Below, piece by piece: positions 38,141 to 47,354 of a stretch of DNA of 64,000 nucleotides. A program made the position numbers and the translations under genes. The stretch is from Mesorhizobium huakuii. Its GTDB lineage: Bacteria; Pseudomonadota; Alphaproteobacteria; Rhizobiales; Rhizobiaceae. The stretch spans positions 434,001-498,000 of the forward strand of contig NZ_BSNY01000047.1 in NCBI RefSeq assembly GCF_030160235.1, given 5' to 3'. Under the pieces are notes generated by a model. That model was not told where the DNA came from. It did not search any database and saw only the letters and a program-made list of their open reading frames with translations. Position 1 is the first letter of the stretch. Every line of letters begins with the position of its first letter.

Positions 38141-39313
38141 ATGACCGGCGACGTTCCGGACCGCATCAAGGTCCTCTGGTTTCTGCCGACACATGGCGAC
38201 AGCCGTTATCTCGGCACCGCCGAGGGCGGCCGGTCGGTCGATCTGCCCTATCTGACGCAAGTGGCGAAGGCCGCCGACACGCTGGGCTATTACGGCGTGC
38301 TGCTGCCGACCGGGCGGTCGTGCGAGGATTCCTGGGTGATCGCCTCGGCGCTGGTGCCGCTGACCGAGCGGCTGCGTTTCCTCGTCGCCGTGCGGCCCGG
38401 CCTGCAATCGCCGACGCTCGCCGCGCGCATGACAGCCACGCTCGACCGCATCTCAAACGGCCGCCTGCTGATCAATGTCGTCACCGGCGGCGATCCGCTT
38501 GAAAACAAGGGCGACGGCATTTTCCTGTCGCATGCCGAGCGCTACGAGGTGACGCAGGAATTCCTCCAGATCTACAAGCGCGTGCTGAGCGGTGACACGG
38601 TCGAGCACCAGGGCAAGCATTTCCACATCGAGGACGGCAGGCTGCTGTTCCCGCCGGTGCAGACGCCCTATCCGCCGCTCTATTTCGGCGGCTCGTCCGA
38701 TGCCGGGTCGACAGTGGCGGCGCAGGAGATCGACAAATACCTGACCTGGGGCGAACCGCCCGCCGATGTCGAGCGCAAGCTCGACGCCGTGCGAGAGCTG
38801 GCCGAGAAGGCCGGCCGAAAACTCTCCTTCGGCATTCGCCTGCATGTCATTGCACGGGAAACCACCGAGGAGGCCTGGGCCGCCGCCGACCGGCTGATCA
38901 GCCGCCTCGACGACGCGACCATCGCTTCGGCCCAGAAGGTCTTTGCCCGCATGGATTCGGTCGGCCAGGCGCGGATGAGCGCGCTGCATGGCGGCGACCG
39001 CGCCAGGCTCGAGATCGCGCCCAATCTATGGGCCGGCGTCGGCCTGGTGCGCGGCGGCGCGGGCACAGCCCTGGTCGGCGATCCCGATACCATCGCCGAG
39101 CGCATCGATGAGTATCGCCGCCTCGGCATCGACACCTTCATCCTGTCCGGCTACCCGCATCTGGAGGAAGCCTATCGTTTTGGCGAACTGGTGCTGCCGA
39201 AATTGCCGACCGATCATCCGGTCAAAGCCGCCGGCTCCTCCGTCAACACCGGCCCGTTCGGCGAGACCATCGCCGGCGACCATCGGCCGAAGTCGCTCGC
39301 CAGCGCCTCGTGA
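38141..39313 (+). CDS. ssuD: FMNH2-dependent alkanesulfonate monooxygenase, SsuD-like
   Basis: A 390-residue bacterial-luciferase-fold enzyme. These cleave alkanesulfonates to aldehyde and sulfite with reduced FMN and oxygen. The N-terminus [20 protein letters not shown] matches SsuD, including the substrate-site residues near the first strand, and the later [20 protein letters not shown] and [17 protein letters not shown] are characteristic. It heads an apparent ten-gene same-strand locus and overlaps the next gene (GTGA). No SsuA, SsuB or SsuC gene is present; the importer in the locus is of Liv type. The desulfonation role is strongly implied; the exact sulfonate is not known. Confidence 0.92.
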   Translation: MTGDVPDRIKVLWFLPTHGDSRYLGTAEGGRSVDLPYLTQVAKAADTLGYYGVLLPTGRSCEDSWVIASALVPLTERLRFLVAVRPGLQSPTLAARMTATLDRISNGRLLINVVTGGDPLENKGDGIFLSHAERYEVTQEFLQIYKRVLSGDTVEHQGKHFHIEDGRLLFPPVQTPYPPLYFGGSSDAGSTVAAQEIDKYLTWGEPPADVERKLDAVRELAEKAGRKLSFGIRLHVIARETTEEAWAAADRLISRLDDATIASAQKVFARMDSVGQARMSALHGGDRARLEIAPNLWAGVGLVRGGAGTALVGDPDTIAERIDEYRRLGIDTFILSGYPHLEEAYRFGELVLPKLPTDHPVKAAGSSVNTGPFGETIAGDHRPKSLASAS

Positions 39314-40770
39314 ACACGCTGCCTCCGGTCCGCCGACTGCGCGTCGCCATCATCGGCGGCGGTTTTTCCGGCGCGGCGCTGGCATGGCATCTTGCGCAGG
39401 CGCATCGGCCGGAGCGCCTGTCGATCTCGGTGATCGAGCCACGCCGGGCGATCGGCGGCGGTCTCGCCTATTCCAGCGAAGAGCCGTCGCACCGGGTCAA
39501 TGTCCCGGCCGTCAGAATGAGCATGGCTCCCGGTGACCCGCAGCATTTCGCGCGCTGGTTGGCCGGCTCCGGCGAACTCGATCGTGACGCGGACGCGATC
39601 TGGAAGAATGGCGACGCCTATCCACGCCGGCGTGTGTTCGGCCGCTATGTCGCCGAGCACCTCGCACCCCATCTGGCGTCAGGCGCGGTCCGTCATGTCG
39701 GCGGTCTCGCCACCGGCGTGACGCCGGACGCCAATGGCGCCGGCTGGATTGTGCAGACCTCCGCCGGACCTGTCATCGCCGACATTGTCGTCCTCGCCGC
39801 GACGCATCCGGCCCCGGCAATCCCGGCAGCGCTTGCTTCCGTGGCCGAAGCGCCGGGTTTTGTCGCCGATCCCTACGCAGCGTCGGCACTTGCCGGGATC
39901 GGGCCGGACGCTGCGGTGCTGATCGTCGGCTCCGGGCTGACCTCGGCCGACATGGTCGCGGAACTCGATCGCCGCGGCCATCGTGGCCGCATCCTGGCGC
40001 TGTCGCGCCGCGGACTGCGCTCGCGTGGCCATCCCGATGTCAGAGGCGAACCCTTTGGCGATTTCGCATCGGCGCCGGCCACCTCGGCGCTCGGCCTGCT
40101 GAAGAGCATTCGCGCGACGCTGGCTGCGGCGCGCAAGGCCAATGTCAACTGGCAGTCCGTCTTCGACCAGCTGCGCCTGCAGGGGCCGGTCCTGTGGGCC
40201 GCCCTTGCTCCATCGGAACGGGCAAGGCTGGTCCGCCAGCTGCGCGTGTTCTGGGACGTGCATCGCTTCAGGATCGCCCCGCAAGTTGCTTCCGTGCTCG
40301 ACCGCCGCCAGGCCACCGGCACTTTCGACATCATTGCCGCCAGGCTTGTCGCGTCGAACGACGAGGGCGAGAACCTCGCGGTCAGCTTTCAGCGGCGCGG
40401 CCGGACACGGATCGAGACGGCCCGCTTCGATGCCGTCATCAACACGACAGGGCCGGCCCATGGGCAGGCGCTTCAGCTCAATCCGGCGCTGCGCTCCCTG
40501 GCCGAGGCCGGGTTGATCAGGGTCGACGCCCACGGCCTCGGCATCGAGACAAATCTCGACAGCCGCGCCATCGGCCGGGATGGCAAGGCGATCGCCGGGC
40601 TTTTCGTCGCCGGTCCGCTGGCGCGGGGCACCTTCGGTGAACTCATGGGCCTGCCGGAGGTCGCCCGCCATGCCCAGAGGGTCGCGGCCGAGATCGCAAG
40701 GCTGGTCGACAGGTTTCCGTCCACCTCGGCGGTCGGCGCCAATGCCGGCGACGTTGCGATCGCGCGCTGA
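39310..40770 (+). CDS. FAD/NAD(P)-binding oxidoreductase (NAD_binding_9 type) in the sulfur locus
   Basis: A 486-residue flavoprotein. The FAD motif [17 protein letters not shown] is near the N-terminus and a second nucleotide fold starts at [20 protein letters not shown]. The segment [18 protein letters not shown] is typical of the HcnB-less FAD-NAD(P)-binding family (PF13454). It begins with GTG at 39310, overlapping the ssuD stop by four bases, so the two are translationally coupled. A direct role in organosulfur use is therefore likely, for example oxidation of an S- or N-containing intermediate, but no specific reaction is established for this family in sulfur assimilation. Confidence 0.82.
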   Translation: MNTLPPVRRLRVAIIGGGFSGAALAWHLAQAHRPERLSISVIEPRRAIGGGLAYSSEEPSHRVNVPAVRMSMAPGDPQHFARWLAGSGELDRDADAIWKNGDAYPRRRVFGRYVAEHLAPHLASGAVRHVGGLATGVTPDANGAGWIVQTSAGPVIADIVVLAATHPAPAIPAALASVAEAPGFVADPYAASALAGIGPDAAVLIVGSGLTSADMVAELDRRGHRGRILALSRRGLRSRGHPDVRGEPFGDFASAPATSALGLLKSIRATLAAARKANVNWQSVFDQLRLQGPVLWAALAPSERARLVRQLRVFWDVHRFRIAPQVASVLDRRQATGTFDIIAARLVASNDEGENLAVSFQRRGRTRIETARFDAVINTTGPAHGQALQLNPALRSLAEAGLIRVDAHGLGIETNLDSRAIGRDGKAIAGLFVAGPLARGTFGELMGLPEVARHAQRVAAEIARLVDRFPSTSAVGANAGDVAIAR

Positions 40771-40840
40771 CGAGCTGAAGCCGGCCTCGCCGGGCAAAAT
40801 TGGTATTTCCGTCCCAAGCAGGCGTCAAAAAAGGAAAATC

Positions 40841-40864
40841 CTACTTTGTATACATAATCAGTAG
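40841..40864 (+). promoter_or_regulatory. Candidate promoter/operator before sfnG
   Basis: CTACT (40841-40845) and AGTAG (40860-40864) are inverted around the AT-rich core TTTGTATACATAATC. The core holds TATACA and GTATAC, suitable for a -10 element, followed by a second AT-rich stretch CATAATAAATAT. It is the only AT-rich segment of the 165-base gap before sfnG and suggests that sfnG and the transporter genes have their own promoter. Confidence 0.4.
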
Positions 40865-40935
40865 ACATAATAAATATCGGCGAAGTTCGGCCACGCCGGA
40901 CCGATCAACGACACGGCCTGAAGGGGAGACAGTTC

Positions 40936-42039
40936 ATGGCACACGCAGGAACCGACGCGGTCAAATTCGCCTACTGGGTGCCGAATGTTTCGGGTGGCCT
41001 GGTGATTTCCAACATCGAGCAGCGCACCAACCATTCGGCCGAGTATAACCGCAAGCTGGCGCAGATCGCCGAGAAGGCCGGCTTCGACTATGCGCTGAGC
41101 CAGATCCGTTTCACCGCCGGCTACGGCGCCGACGAACAGCATGAATCGGTTGCCTTCAGCCATGATCTGCTGGCCGCCACCACGACGCTGAAGGTCATCG
41201 CGGCGATCCTGCCCGGCCCCTGGAATCCGGCGCTGGCCGCCAAGCAGCTCGCCACCATTAGCTACCTGACCAATGGCCGTGTCGCCATCAACCTCGTCTC
41301 CGGTTGGTTCCGCGGCGAGTTCCACGCCATTGGCGAGCATTGGCTCGACCATGACGAGCGCTACCGCCGTTCGGAAGAATTCATCCGTGCCTTGCGCGGA
41401 ATATGGACGCAGGACAGCTTCACCTTCCGTGGCGATTTCTACCGCTTCAACGAATATTCGCTGAAGCCGAAGCCGCCGCAGCCTCTGCCTGAGATCTTCC
41501 AGGGCGGCTCCTCGCGCGCCGCACGCGACATGGCCTCGCGTGTCTCGGACTGGTATTTCACCAACGGCAACACGCCGGCCGAAATCGCCAAGCAGGTCGA
41601 CGACATCAGGGCCAAGGCAAAGGCCAACAACCATCCGGTCAAGGTTGGCGTCAACGCCTTCGCCATCGTCCGCGAGACCGAGGACGAGGCCAAGGCGGTG
41701 CTCGCCGAAATCATCGCCAAGGCCAATCCCGAAGCGGTCAACGCCTTCGGCCACGAGGTCAAGAACGCCGGCAAGGCTTCGCCGGAAGGCGAGGGCAACT
41801 GGGCAAAATCCTCCTTCGACGATCTGGTCCAGTACAATGACGGCTTCCGCTCGAACCTGATCGGCACGCCAAGGCAGGTCGCCGAGCGGATCGTCGATCT
41901 CAAGCGCGCCGGCGCCGATCTCATCCTGCTCGGCTTCCTGCACTTCCAGGAAGAGGTCGAATATTTCGGCAAGCACGTCATCCCGCTCGTTCGCGAGCTG
42001 GAGAACGCCGAACAGGCTGCATCGCTGGCAGCGGAATAA
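40936..42039 (+). CDS. sfnG: Dimethylsulfone monooxygenase
   Basis: A 367-residue FMNH2-dependent luciferase-fold enzyme that converts dimethylsulfone to methanesulfinate and formaldehyde. The sequence follows SfnG closely: FAYWVPNVSGGLVISNIEQR at the start, DYALSQIRFTAGYGADEQHE, INLVSGWFRGEFHAIGEHW and EIFQGGSSRAARDMASRVSD. Good ribosome site GGGGAG ten bases before the ATG. With sfnB and the FMN reductase downstream it forms a sulfone-to-sulfite route; methanesulfinate would then need oxidation to methanesulfonate and desulfonation by an SsuD- or MsuD-type enzyme. Confidence 0.93.
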   Translation: MAHAGTDAVKFAYWVPNVSGGLVISNIEQRTNHSAEYNRKLAQIAEKAGFDYALSQIRFTAGYGADEQHESVAFSHDLLAATTTLKVIAAILPGPWNPALAAKQLATISYLTNGRVAINLVSGWFRGEFHAIGEHWLDHDERYRRSEEFIRALRGIWTQDSFTFRGDFYRFNEYSLKPKPPQPLPEIFQGGSSRAARDMASRVSDWYFTNGNTPAEIAKQVDDIRAKAKANNHPVKVGVNAFAIVRETEDEAKAVLAEIIAKANPEAVNAFGHEVKNAGKASPEGEGNWAKSSFDDLVQYNDGFRSNLIGTPRQVAERIVDLKRAGADLILLGFLHFQEEVEYFGKHVIPLVRELENAEQAASLAAE

Positions 42040-42161
42040 CCCTTTTAAAAGGCAGGCCGGTCAATCCGGCCTGCGCACCAATGAAGGTTCCCAGGCGCGC
42101 TCGATCGATCGGGCGGCAACGGGGATTCGTGCGCCCGCTGAAGCAATCGAGGACGATTGGA

Positions 42162-43088
42162 ATGCCGTTGGCCAGCTATGCCCTTGGAATGATGGACGCC
42201 TCGGTCTATGCGCCGGAAGTCTTTGCGCGCGGCCTGCCGTCAACGCTCCAGCCGTCCGCCGTTGGCGTCGTGCCGGCAGGGTCGATCGCGACCGCCGCCG
42301 CTCCGTTGCTCTCCCTGCAAGGCATCGGCCTGTCGTTCGGCGGCGTCGTCGCCCTGGCCGATATCGACCTGTCGGTGAACCCTGGCGAAATCCGCGCCAT
42401 CATCGGCCCGAACGGCGCCGGCAAGAGTTCGCTGATCAACGTCATCAGCGGCGTCTACCGGGCGGATCGCGGCCATGTCCTGCTCGATGGCATCCGTTAT
42501 GGCCAGGTGCCGACGCAGCGGCTGGCGCATCTTGGCGTCGCCAGAACGTTTCAGAACCTGGCTCTGTTCAAGGGCCTCAGCGTCCTCGACAATGTCGCCT
42601 CCGGCCTCGCCTACAAGGTCCGCTCCAATTTTGCCGGCCAGGTGCTCGGCATCGGCCGCTCGCGTGGCGAGCAGCGCGACTCCTTGAGCCGCGCCGACCA
42701 GATCCTCGAATTCCTCGACCTCACCACGGTCCGCGATCGTCTCGCCGGCACCCTGCCTTACGGGCTGCAGAAGCGGGTCGAACTGGCCCGCGCGCTGGTC
42801 GCCGAGCCGCGCCTGCTTCTGCTCGACGAACCGATGGCCGGCATGACCGCCGGCGAGAAGAGCGAGATGGCAGGTTTCGTGCGCGCCGCGCGCGACCGCT
42901 TCGCCACCACGGTCGTGCTGATCGAGCATGATGTCGGCGTCGTCATGGGCCTGTCCGACCGCATCGCCGTTCTCGACTACGGCCGCAAGATTGCCGACGC
43001 CACGCCTGACGAGGTCAGGAACGACCAGCGCGTCATCGATGCCTATCTCGGCGTCGCCTCCGACAATGAGGACGGGGCAGGCATATGA
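42162..43088 (+). CDS. Liv-type ABC transporter ATP-binding protein (LivG-like)
   Basis: A 308-residue ATPase. Walker A is GPNGAGKSS, the signature is the LivG-type LPYGLQKRVELARAL, and Walker B is LLLLDEPMAGM. The C-terminus ends in DAYLGV, the usual LivG tail. An N-terminal extension of about 50 residues (from PLASYALGMMDASVYAPEV) precedes the domain; ATG at 42162 with GAGGA upstream is preferred, although the frame is open to 42081. It is the first of five transporter genes, overlapping the permease start by four bases. In this locus the cargo is probably an organosulfur compound rather than a branched-chain amino acid. Confidence 0.92.
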   Translation: MPLASYALGMMDASVYAPEVFARGLPSTLQPSAVGVVPAGSIATAAAPLLSLQGIGLSFGGVVALADIDLSVNPGEIRAIIGPNGAGKSSLINVISGVYRADRGHVLLDGIRYGQVPTQRLAHLGVARTFQNLALFKGLSVLDNVASGLAYKVRSNFAGQVLGIGRSRGEQRDSLSRADQILEFLDLTTVRDRLAGTLPYGLQKRVELARALVAEPRLLLLDEPMAGMTAGEKSEMAGFVRAARDRFATTVVLIEHDVGVVMGLSDRIAVLDYGRKIADATPDEVRNDQRVIDAYLGVASDNEDGAGI

Positions 43089-43984
43089 TCGCCGATTTCG
43101 ACTACCAGTTCTTCATCGAGGTGCTCGTCGGCGGCTTGCTCTCCGGCGTCATGTACTCCCTGGTCGCGATCGGCTTCGTGCTGATCTACAAGACATCAGG
43201 CGTGCTGAATTTCGCGCAAGGCGCGCTGCTCCTGTTCGCGGCACTCACCTTCGTCAGCCTGGTCGAGCGCGGTGTTCCCTTCGCCTTGGCGCTGGTGGCC
43301 ACCTTCGCCATCATGGTGGCGATCGGCATCGCCATCGAGCGCACGGTGCTGCGGCCGCTAACCAACAAGCCGCCGATCACGCTCTTCATGGCCACGCTCG
43401 GCCTCTCCTACATCATCGAGGGCGCCGCCCAGCTGATCTGGGGCACGCAGGTCCATGGCCTCGATCTCGGCATCGAGGACGTGCCGCTGGAAGTCGGCGG
43501 CGTGCTGATCAGCCAGTTCGACATCTTCGCCGCCGTCGTGGCCGCCGGCATGGTCCTGCTGCTGTCGCTGTTCTTCCGCTACACCCGCATCGGCCTCTCC
43601 TTCCGTGCCGTCGCCGACGACCAGTTCGCCGCCCTCGCGGTCGGCCTTAGGTTGCCGCTGATCTGGGCGACCGTCTGGGCCGCGGCCGGCCTTGTCGCGC
43701 TGGTCGCGGGGCTGCTGTGGGGTGCGCGCCTCGGCGTGCAGTTCTCGCTGTCGCTGGTGGTGCTCAAGGCTCTGCCGGTGCTGGTGCTTGGCGGCTTCGA
43801 TTCCATCCTCGGCGCCATTGTCGGCGGACTGCTGATCGGCGCCAGCGAGAAGCTCGCCGAGGTCTATATCGGCGACTATTTCGGCGGCGGTATCGAAAGC
43901 TGGTTCGCCTATGTCGTGGCACTCGCCTTCCTGCTCATTCGCCCCTCCGGCCTGTTCGGCCAGAAGCTCGTGGAAAGGGTCTGA
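43085..43984 (+). CDS. Liv-type ABC transporter permease (LivH-like)
   Basis: A 299-residue inner-membrane permease with about eight helices. The N-terminal GGLLSGVMYSLVAIGFVLIY and KTSGVLNFAQGALLLFAALT are the LivH family hallmarks; the coupling region is RYTRIGLSFRAVADDQFAAL. It overlaps the ATPase stop (ATGA) and ends three bases before the next permease. The helix count and length are normal. It pairs with the LivM-like protein to form the membrane channel. Confidence 0.93.
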   Translation: MIADFDYQFFIEVLVGGLLSGVMYSLVAIGFVLIYKTSGVLNFAQGALLLFAALTFVSLVERGVPFALALVATFAIMVAIGIAIERTVLRPLTNKPPITLFMATLGLSYIIEGAAQLIWGTQVHGLDLGIEDVPLEVGGVLISQFDIFAAVVAAGMVLLLSLFFRYTRIGLSFRAVADDQFAALAVGLRLPLIWATVWAAAGLVALVAGLLWGARLGVQFSLSLVVLKALPVLVLGGFDSILGAIVGGLLIGASEKLAEVYIGDYFGGGIESWFAYVVALAFLLIRPSGLFGQKLVERV

Positions 43985-43987
43985 GCC

Positions 43988-45028
43988 ATGACCGCGATCA
44001 CAAGCAATTTCTCCGCTGCGCCGGTGCTGCCGAAATGGATGGCGTCCGTCCTGCTGCTCGCCTTCGCCTATGGCGTGGTACCGCTGATCGGCTCGAGCTA
44101 TCTGTTCGAAGCCATCCTGCTGCCGTTCCTGGCCCTTGGGCTTGCCGGCGTCGGGCTGAATATCCTCACCGGCTATGCCGGACAGGTCTCGCTGGGCAGC
44201 GCCGCCTTCATGGCGGCTGGCGCCTTCGCCGCTTACAATCTCAACTTGCGCGTTGAAGGCTTGCCGCTGATCGGCAGTATCTTTCTGGCCGGCATCGTCG
44301 CTGCCGCGATAGGCATCGTCTTCGGCCTGCCCAGCCTGCGGCTGAAAGGGTTCTACCTCGCGGTTTCGACGCTTGCCGCGCAGTTCTTCGTGCAATGGGC
44401 GCTGACCAAGTTCAGCTGGTTCTCCAACGAGTCCGCGTCCGGCGTCATCGATGCGCCGAGGCTGTCGATCGGCGGTCTTGCGCTGGATGGCGCTGTCGGC
44501 CGCTATCTCTTCGCGCTGACCATCGTCAGCATCCTCACCTTCCTTGCCTATCGGCTGGTGTCGTCGCAGACCGGGCGCAATTTCATCGCCATCCGCGACA
44601 ATGAGACCGCCGCCCGCATCATCGGCATACCGGTGCTGAAGACCAAGCTGCTGGCCTTCGCCATCTCGTCCTTCATCATCGGCGTCGCCGGCGTCATCTG
44701 GGCCTTCGCCTATCTCAGGACCGTCGAGCCGGCCGGCTTCGATCTCGACCGCTCCTTCCAGATCCTGTTCATCATCATCATCGGCGGCCTTGCCTCGATC
44801 CGTGGCGCCTTCTTCGGCGCCGCCCTGATCGTGGTCTTTCCGCTTGGCTTGTCGCGCCTCGGCGGCTTCCTGCTCGGCGATGTCTTCGACTCGGGCGTGC
44901 TCGACATGAGCCAGCGCATCGTGCTCGGCGCCCTCATCATCCTGTTTCTGATCCTCGAACCGGACGGGCTGGTTGCCCTGTGGGACAGGATCCGAAGACG
45001 GCTCCTGTTCGCCTGGCAGTCGACATGA
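43988..45028 (+). CDS. Liv-type ABC transporter permease (LivM-like)
   Basis: A 346-residue permease. It has the LivM signatures LGLAGVGLNILTGYAGQVSL and GSAAFMAAGAFAAYNL, then FGLPSLRLKGFYLAVSTLAA, and the coupling loop SSQTGRNFIAIRDNETAARI. The motif IGGLASIRGAFFGAALI is close to the end. Its gene sits directly behind the LivH-like gene (three bases) and before the binding protein gene. Both permeases being complete, with two ATPases and a binding protein, gives a full importer. Confidence 0.93.
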   Translation: MTAITSNFSAAPVLPKWMASVLLLAFAYGVVPLIGSSYLFEAILLPFLALGLAGVGLNILTGYAGQVSLGSAAFMAAGAFAAYNLNLRVEGLPLIGSIFLAGIVAAAIGIVFGLPSLRLKGFYLAVSTLAAQFFVQWALTKFSWFSNESASGVIDAPRLSIGGLALDGAVGRYLFALTIVSILTFLAYRLVSSQTGRNFIAIRDNETAARIIGIPVLKTKLLAFAISSFIIGVAGVIWAFAYLRTVEPAGFDLDRSFQILFIIIIGGLASIRGAFFGAALIVVFPLGLSRLGGFLLGDVFDSGVLDMSQRIVLGALIILFLILEPDGLVALWDRIRRRLLFAWQST

Positions 45029-45114
45029 GCCCTGCGGGGCAACCCGCATCGAACTGAATCGGAAAATGAACCAGAGGCCGAACCAAGACGGCCCATACCG
45101 GGAGTACCCTGACG

Positions 45115-46452
45115 ATGACTTTCCTCAGTACCATCAAGGCGGCGGCGCTGTCCGCGGCGATGATCGTGTCGGTGGCTTTGCCCGCCGCCCACGCCGACGA
45201 ACAATATTTCCCGCTGCAGAGCTATCGCGTCGGGCCTTACGCGGCCGGCGGCACCGGCTTCTTCGGCGGCTTCATCGACTATCTCAACCTCATCAACATC
45301 CGCGACGGCGGCGTCAACGGCGTCAAGTTGACCTGGGACGAATGCGAGACCCAATATGAGGTTGAGCGAGGCGTCGAATGCTATGAGCGGCAGAAGAGTC
45401 ATGCCGGCGCCGCCGCCTGGAACCCGCTTTCGGTCGGCATCGCCTACGCCATGATCGACCGCATCACCGCCGACAAGGTGCCGCTGATCACGGTCAACCA
45501 CGGCCGCACCGATTCCACCGATGGCCGTGTCTTCCCCTATGTCTTCCCGCTGCTGCTCAACCCCTACAGCGAAACGTCGGGCATCGTGAACTACATCGCC
45601 GCCAAGGAAGGCGGCATCGACAAGCTCAAGGGCAAGAAGATCGTCGTGCTCTATCACGGCTCGCCCTACGGCAAGGAGACCATCCCGATCTATGAACTGC
45701 TGGCGCAGAAATACGGCTTCACCGTGCAGCAGATCGAAGTGCCGCATCCCGGCAACGAGCAGCAGTCGCAGTGGCTTACCATCCGTCGCGCCAAGCCGGA
45801 CTTCGTCGTGCTGCGCGGCTGGGGCGTGATGAACCCGGTGGCGCTGAAGACGGCGGTCAAGGTCGGCTATCCCGTCGACCACATCGTCGGCAATGTCTGG
45901 TCGAATTCGGAAGAGGACGTCATCCCGGCCGGCGACGCCGCCAAGGGCTACACCGCCATCACCACCCAGGCCTCCGGCAACACCTATCCGGTGGTGCAGG
46001 AGATCGTGAAGACGGTCTACGGCGCCGGCAAGGGCAACCTTGAAGACAAGTCGCGCATCGGCTCGGTCTACCACAATCTCGGCATCGTCAACGGCATCCT
46101 CAATGTCGAGGCGATCCGTGTCGCGCAGGAGAAGTTCGGCCACCGCACGCTGACCGGCGACGAAGTCCGCTGGGGCTTCGAACACCTCAAGCTCGATCCC
46201 GCCAAGGTCGAGGCGCTCGGCGCCAAGGACCTGTTTCACTCCATCAATGTCAGCTGGGACAATCACGAGGGCGAGGGCTACGTGACCTTCCAGCAATGGG
46301 ACGGCAAGAAGTGGAATGTCGTCTCCGACTGGATCGCGCCGGACTGGGCGCTGCTGCGGCCAATCATCGAGAAGTCGGCCGAAGCCTATGCCGCCGAGAA
46401 GGGCATCAAGCTGCGCACCGCCGATGATGCCAACGCCGTGACCACCAACTGA
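45115..46452 (+). CDS. Liv-type ABC transporter substrate-binding protein
   Basis: A 445-residue periplasmic protein of the family containing LivJ/LivK. A signal peptide is clear (TFLSTIKAAALSAAMIVSVA, cleavage after AHA). The mature protein starts DEQYFPLQSYRVGPYAAGGT, has CETQYEVERGVECYERQK with two cysteines that may form a disulfide, and KIVVLYHGSPYGKETIPIYE. At about 416 mature residues it is longer than LivK and resembles the subgroup used for amides, urea or aromatic compounds. Its position between sfnG and sfnB points to a sulfone, sulfonate or related sulfur source as ligand; this is inference. Confidence 0.9.
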   Translation: MTFLSTIKAAALSAAMIVSVALPAAHADEQYFPLQSYRVGPYAAGGTGFFGGFIDYLNLINIRDGGVNGVKLTWDECETQYEVERGVECYERQKSHAGAAAWNPLSVGIAYAMIDRITADKVPLITVNHGRTDSTDGRVFPYVFPLLLNPYSETSGIVNYIAAKEGGIDKLKGKKIVVLYHGSPYGKETIPIYELLAQKYGFTVQQIEVPHPGNEQQSQWLTIRRAKPDFVVLRGWGVMNPVALKTAVKVGYPVDHIVGNVWSNSEEDVIPAGDAAKGYTAITTQASGNTYPVVQEIVKTVYGAGKGNLEDKSRIGSVYHNLGIVNGILNVEAIRVAQEKFGHRTLTGDEVRWGFEHLKLDPAKVEALGAKDLFHSINVSWDNHEGEGYVTFQQWDGKKWNVVSDWIAPDWALLRPIIEKSAEAYAAEKGIKLRTADDANAVTTN

Positions 46453-46523
46453 ACAGTCAACGCCGGGCGCCACGGAACGCGGCGCCCGGTCCTTACGGTT
46501 CTCGAACCGCGGAAGAAGAGCCC

Positions 46524-47330
46524 ATGCCGGACAATGACGTCATCCTTGCGGTGGACACGATCCATGCCACCTACAACCACGCCATCACGGCGCTGCATGG
46601 CGTCAGCTTCGAGATCCGGCGCGGCGAGATCCTGGCGCTGCTCGGCGCCAACGGCGCCGGCAAGACCACCACGCTGAAAGCAGTCTCCAACCTCCTGCCG
46701 GCCGAGCGCGGCCAGATCAACGCCGGCACCATCCGCTATGACGGCGCCGATGTGTCGCGCCGCAAGCCCGGCGATCTCGTACGCGCAGGCCTGGTGCCGG
46801 TGCTGGAAGGCCGTCACTGCTTCAAGAGCCTCACCGTCGAGGAAAACCTGATCGCCGGCGGCATCGGCCGCAGCGGCCGCCGCGCCGAGATCAATCAGGA
46901 TCTGGAGCGGATCTACGCCTATTTTCCTCGGCTAAGGGAAAAGCGCCGGACATTGTCCGGCCTGACCTCGGGCGGCGAACAGCAGATGACCGCGATCGGC
47001 CGGGCGCTGATGTCGCGGCCGCGCCTGCTGGTGCTCGACGAACCGTCGATGGGGCTCGCCCCGCTCATCGTCCAGGACATCTTTCAGACGCTGAGGAAAC
47101 TGAACCGCGAGACCGGCCTGTCGATCCTGGTCGCCGAGCAGAACTCGGCCGTTGCGCTGCGCCATGCCGACCACGCCACGGTGCTCGAAAACGGCGTCTC
47201 CGTCCTCGCCGGCGCGGCCGCCGATCTTCGCCAGCGCGAGGATGTACGCGCCTTCTATCTCGGTCAATCGACCGCCGGCCAACAACCATCGCCGGCTGGC
47301 AAGCCAACCCATCTCCATGCCGTCGCCTGA
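46524..47330 (+). CDS. Liv-type ABC transporter ATP-binding protein (LivF-like)
   Basis: A 268-residue ATPase with Walker A GANGAGKTT, signature TSGGEQQMTAIGRAL, Walker B LLVLDEPSMGLAP and the LivF-type tail around RAFYLGQ. The insert NLLPAERGQINAGTIRYDGA is slightly longer than in LivF from enteric bacteria. It follows the binding protein gene by 71 bases and is followed 24 bases later by sfnB, which keeps the transporter and the sulfone enzymes on one transcript. Confidence 0.93.
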   Translation: MPDNDVILAVDTIHATYNHAITALHGVSFEIRRGEILALLGANGAGKTTTLKAVSNLLPAERGQINAGTIRYDGADVSRRKPGDLVRAGLVPVLEGRHCFKSLTVEENLIAGGIGRSGRRAEINQDLERIYAYFPRLREKRRTLSGLTSGGEQQMTAIGRALMSRPRLLVLDEPSMGLAPLIVQDIFQTLRKLNRETGLSILVAEQNSAVALRHADHATVLENGVSVLAGAAADLRQREDVRAFYLGQSTAGQQPSPAGKPTHLHAVA

Positions 47331-47354
47331 AACGAAATTCGAAGGAGCAGCAAC

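Noticed and set aside
42162-47330. Calling the Liv-type genes a plain leucine/isoleucine/valine transporter
   Set aside because: The family is correct but the genes are sandwiched between sfnG and sfnB with close spacing, so the generic substrate name would mislead. The substrate is left open.
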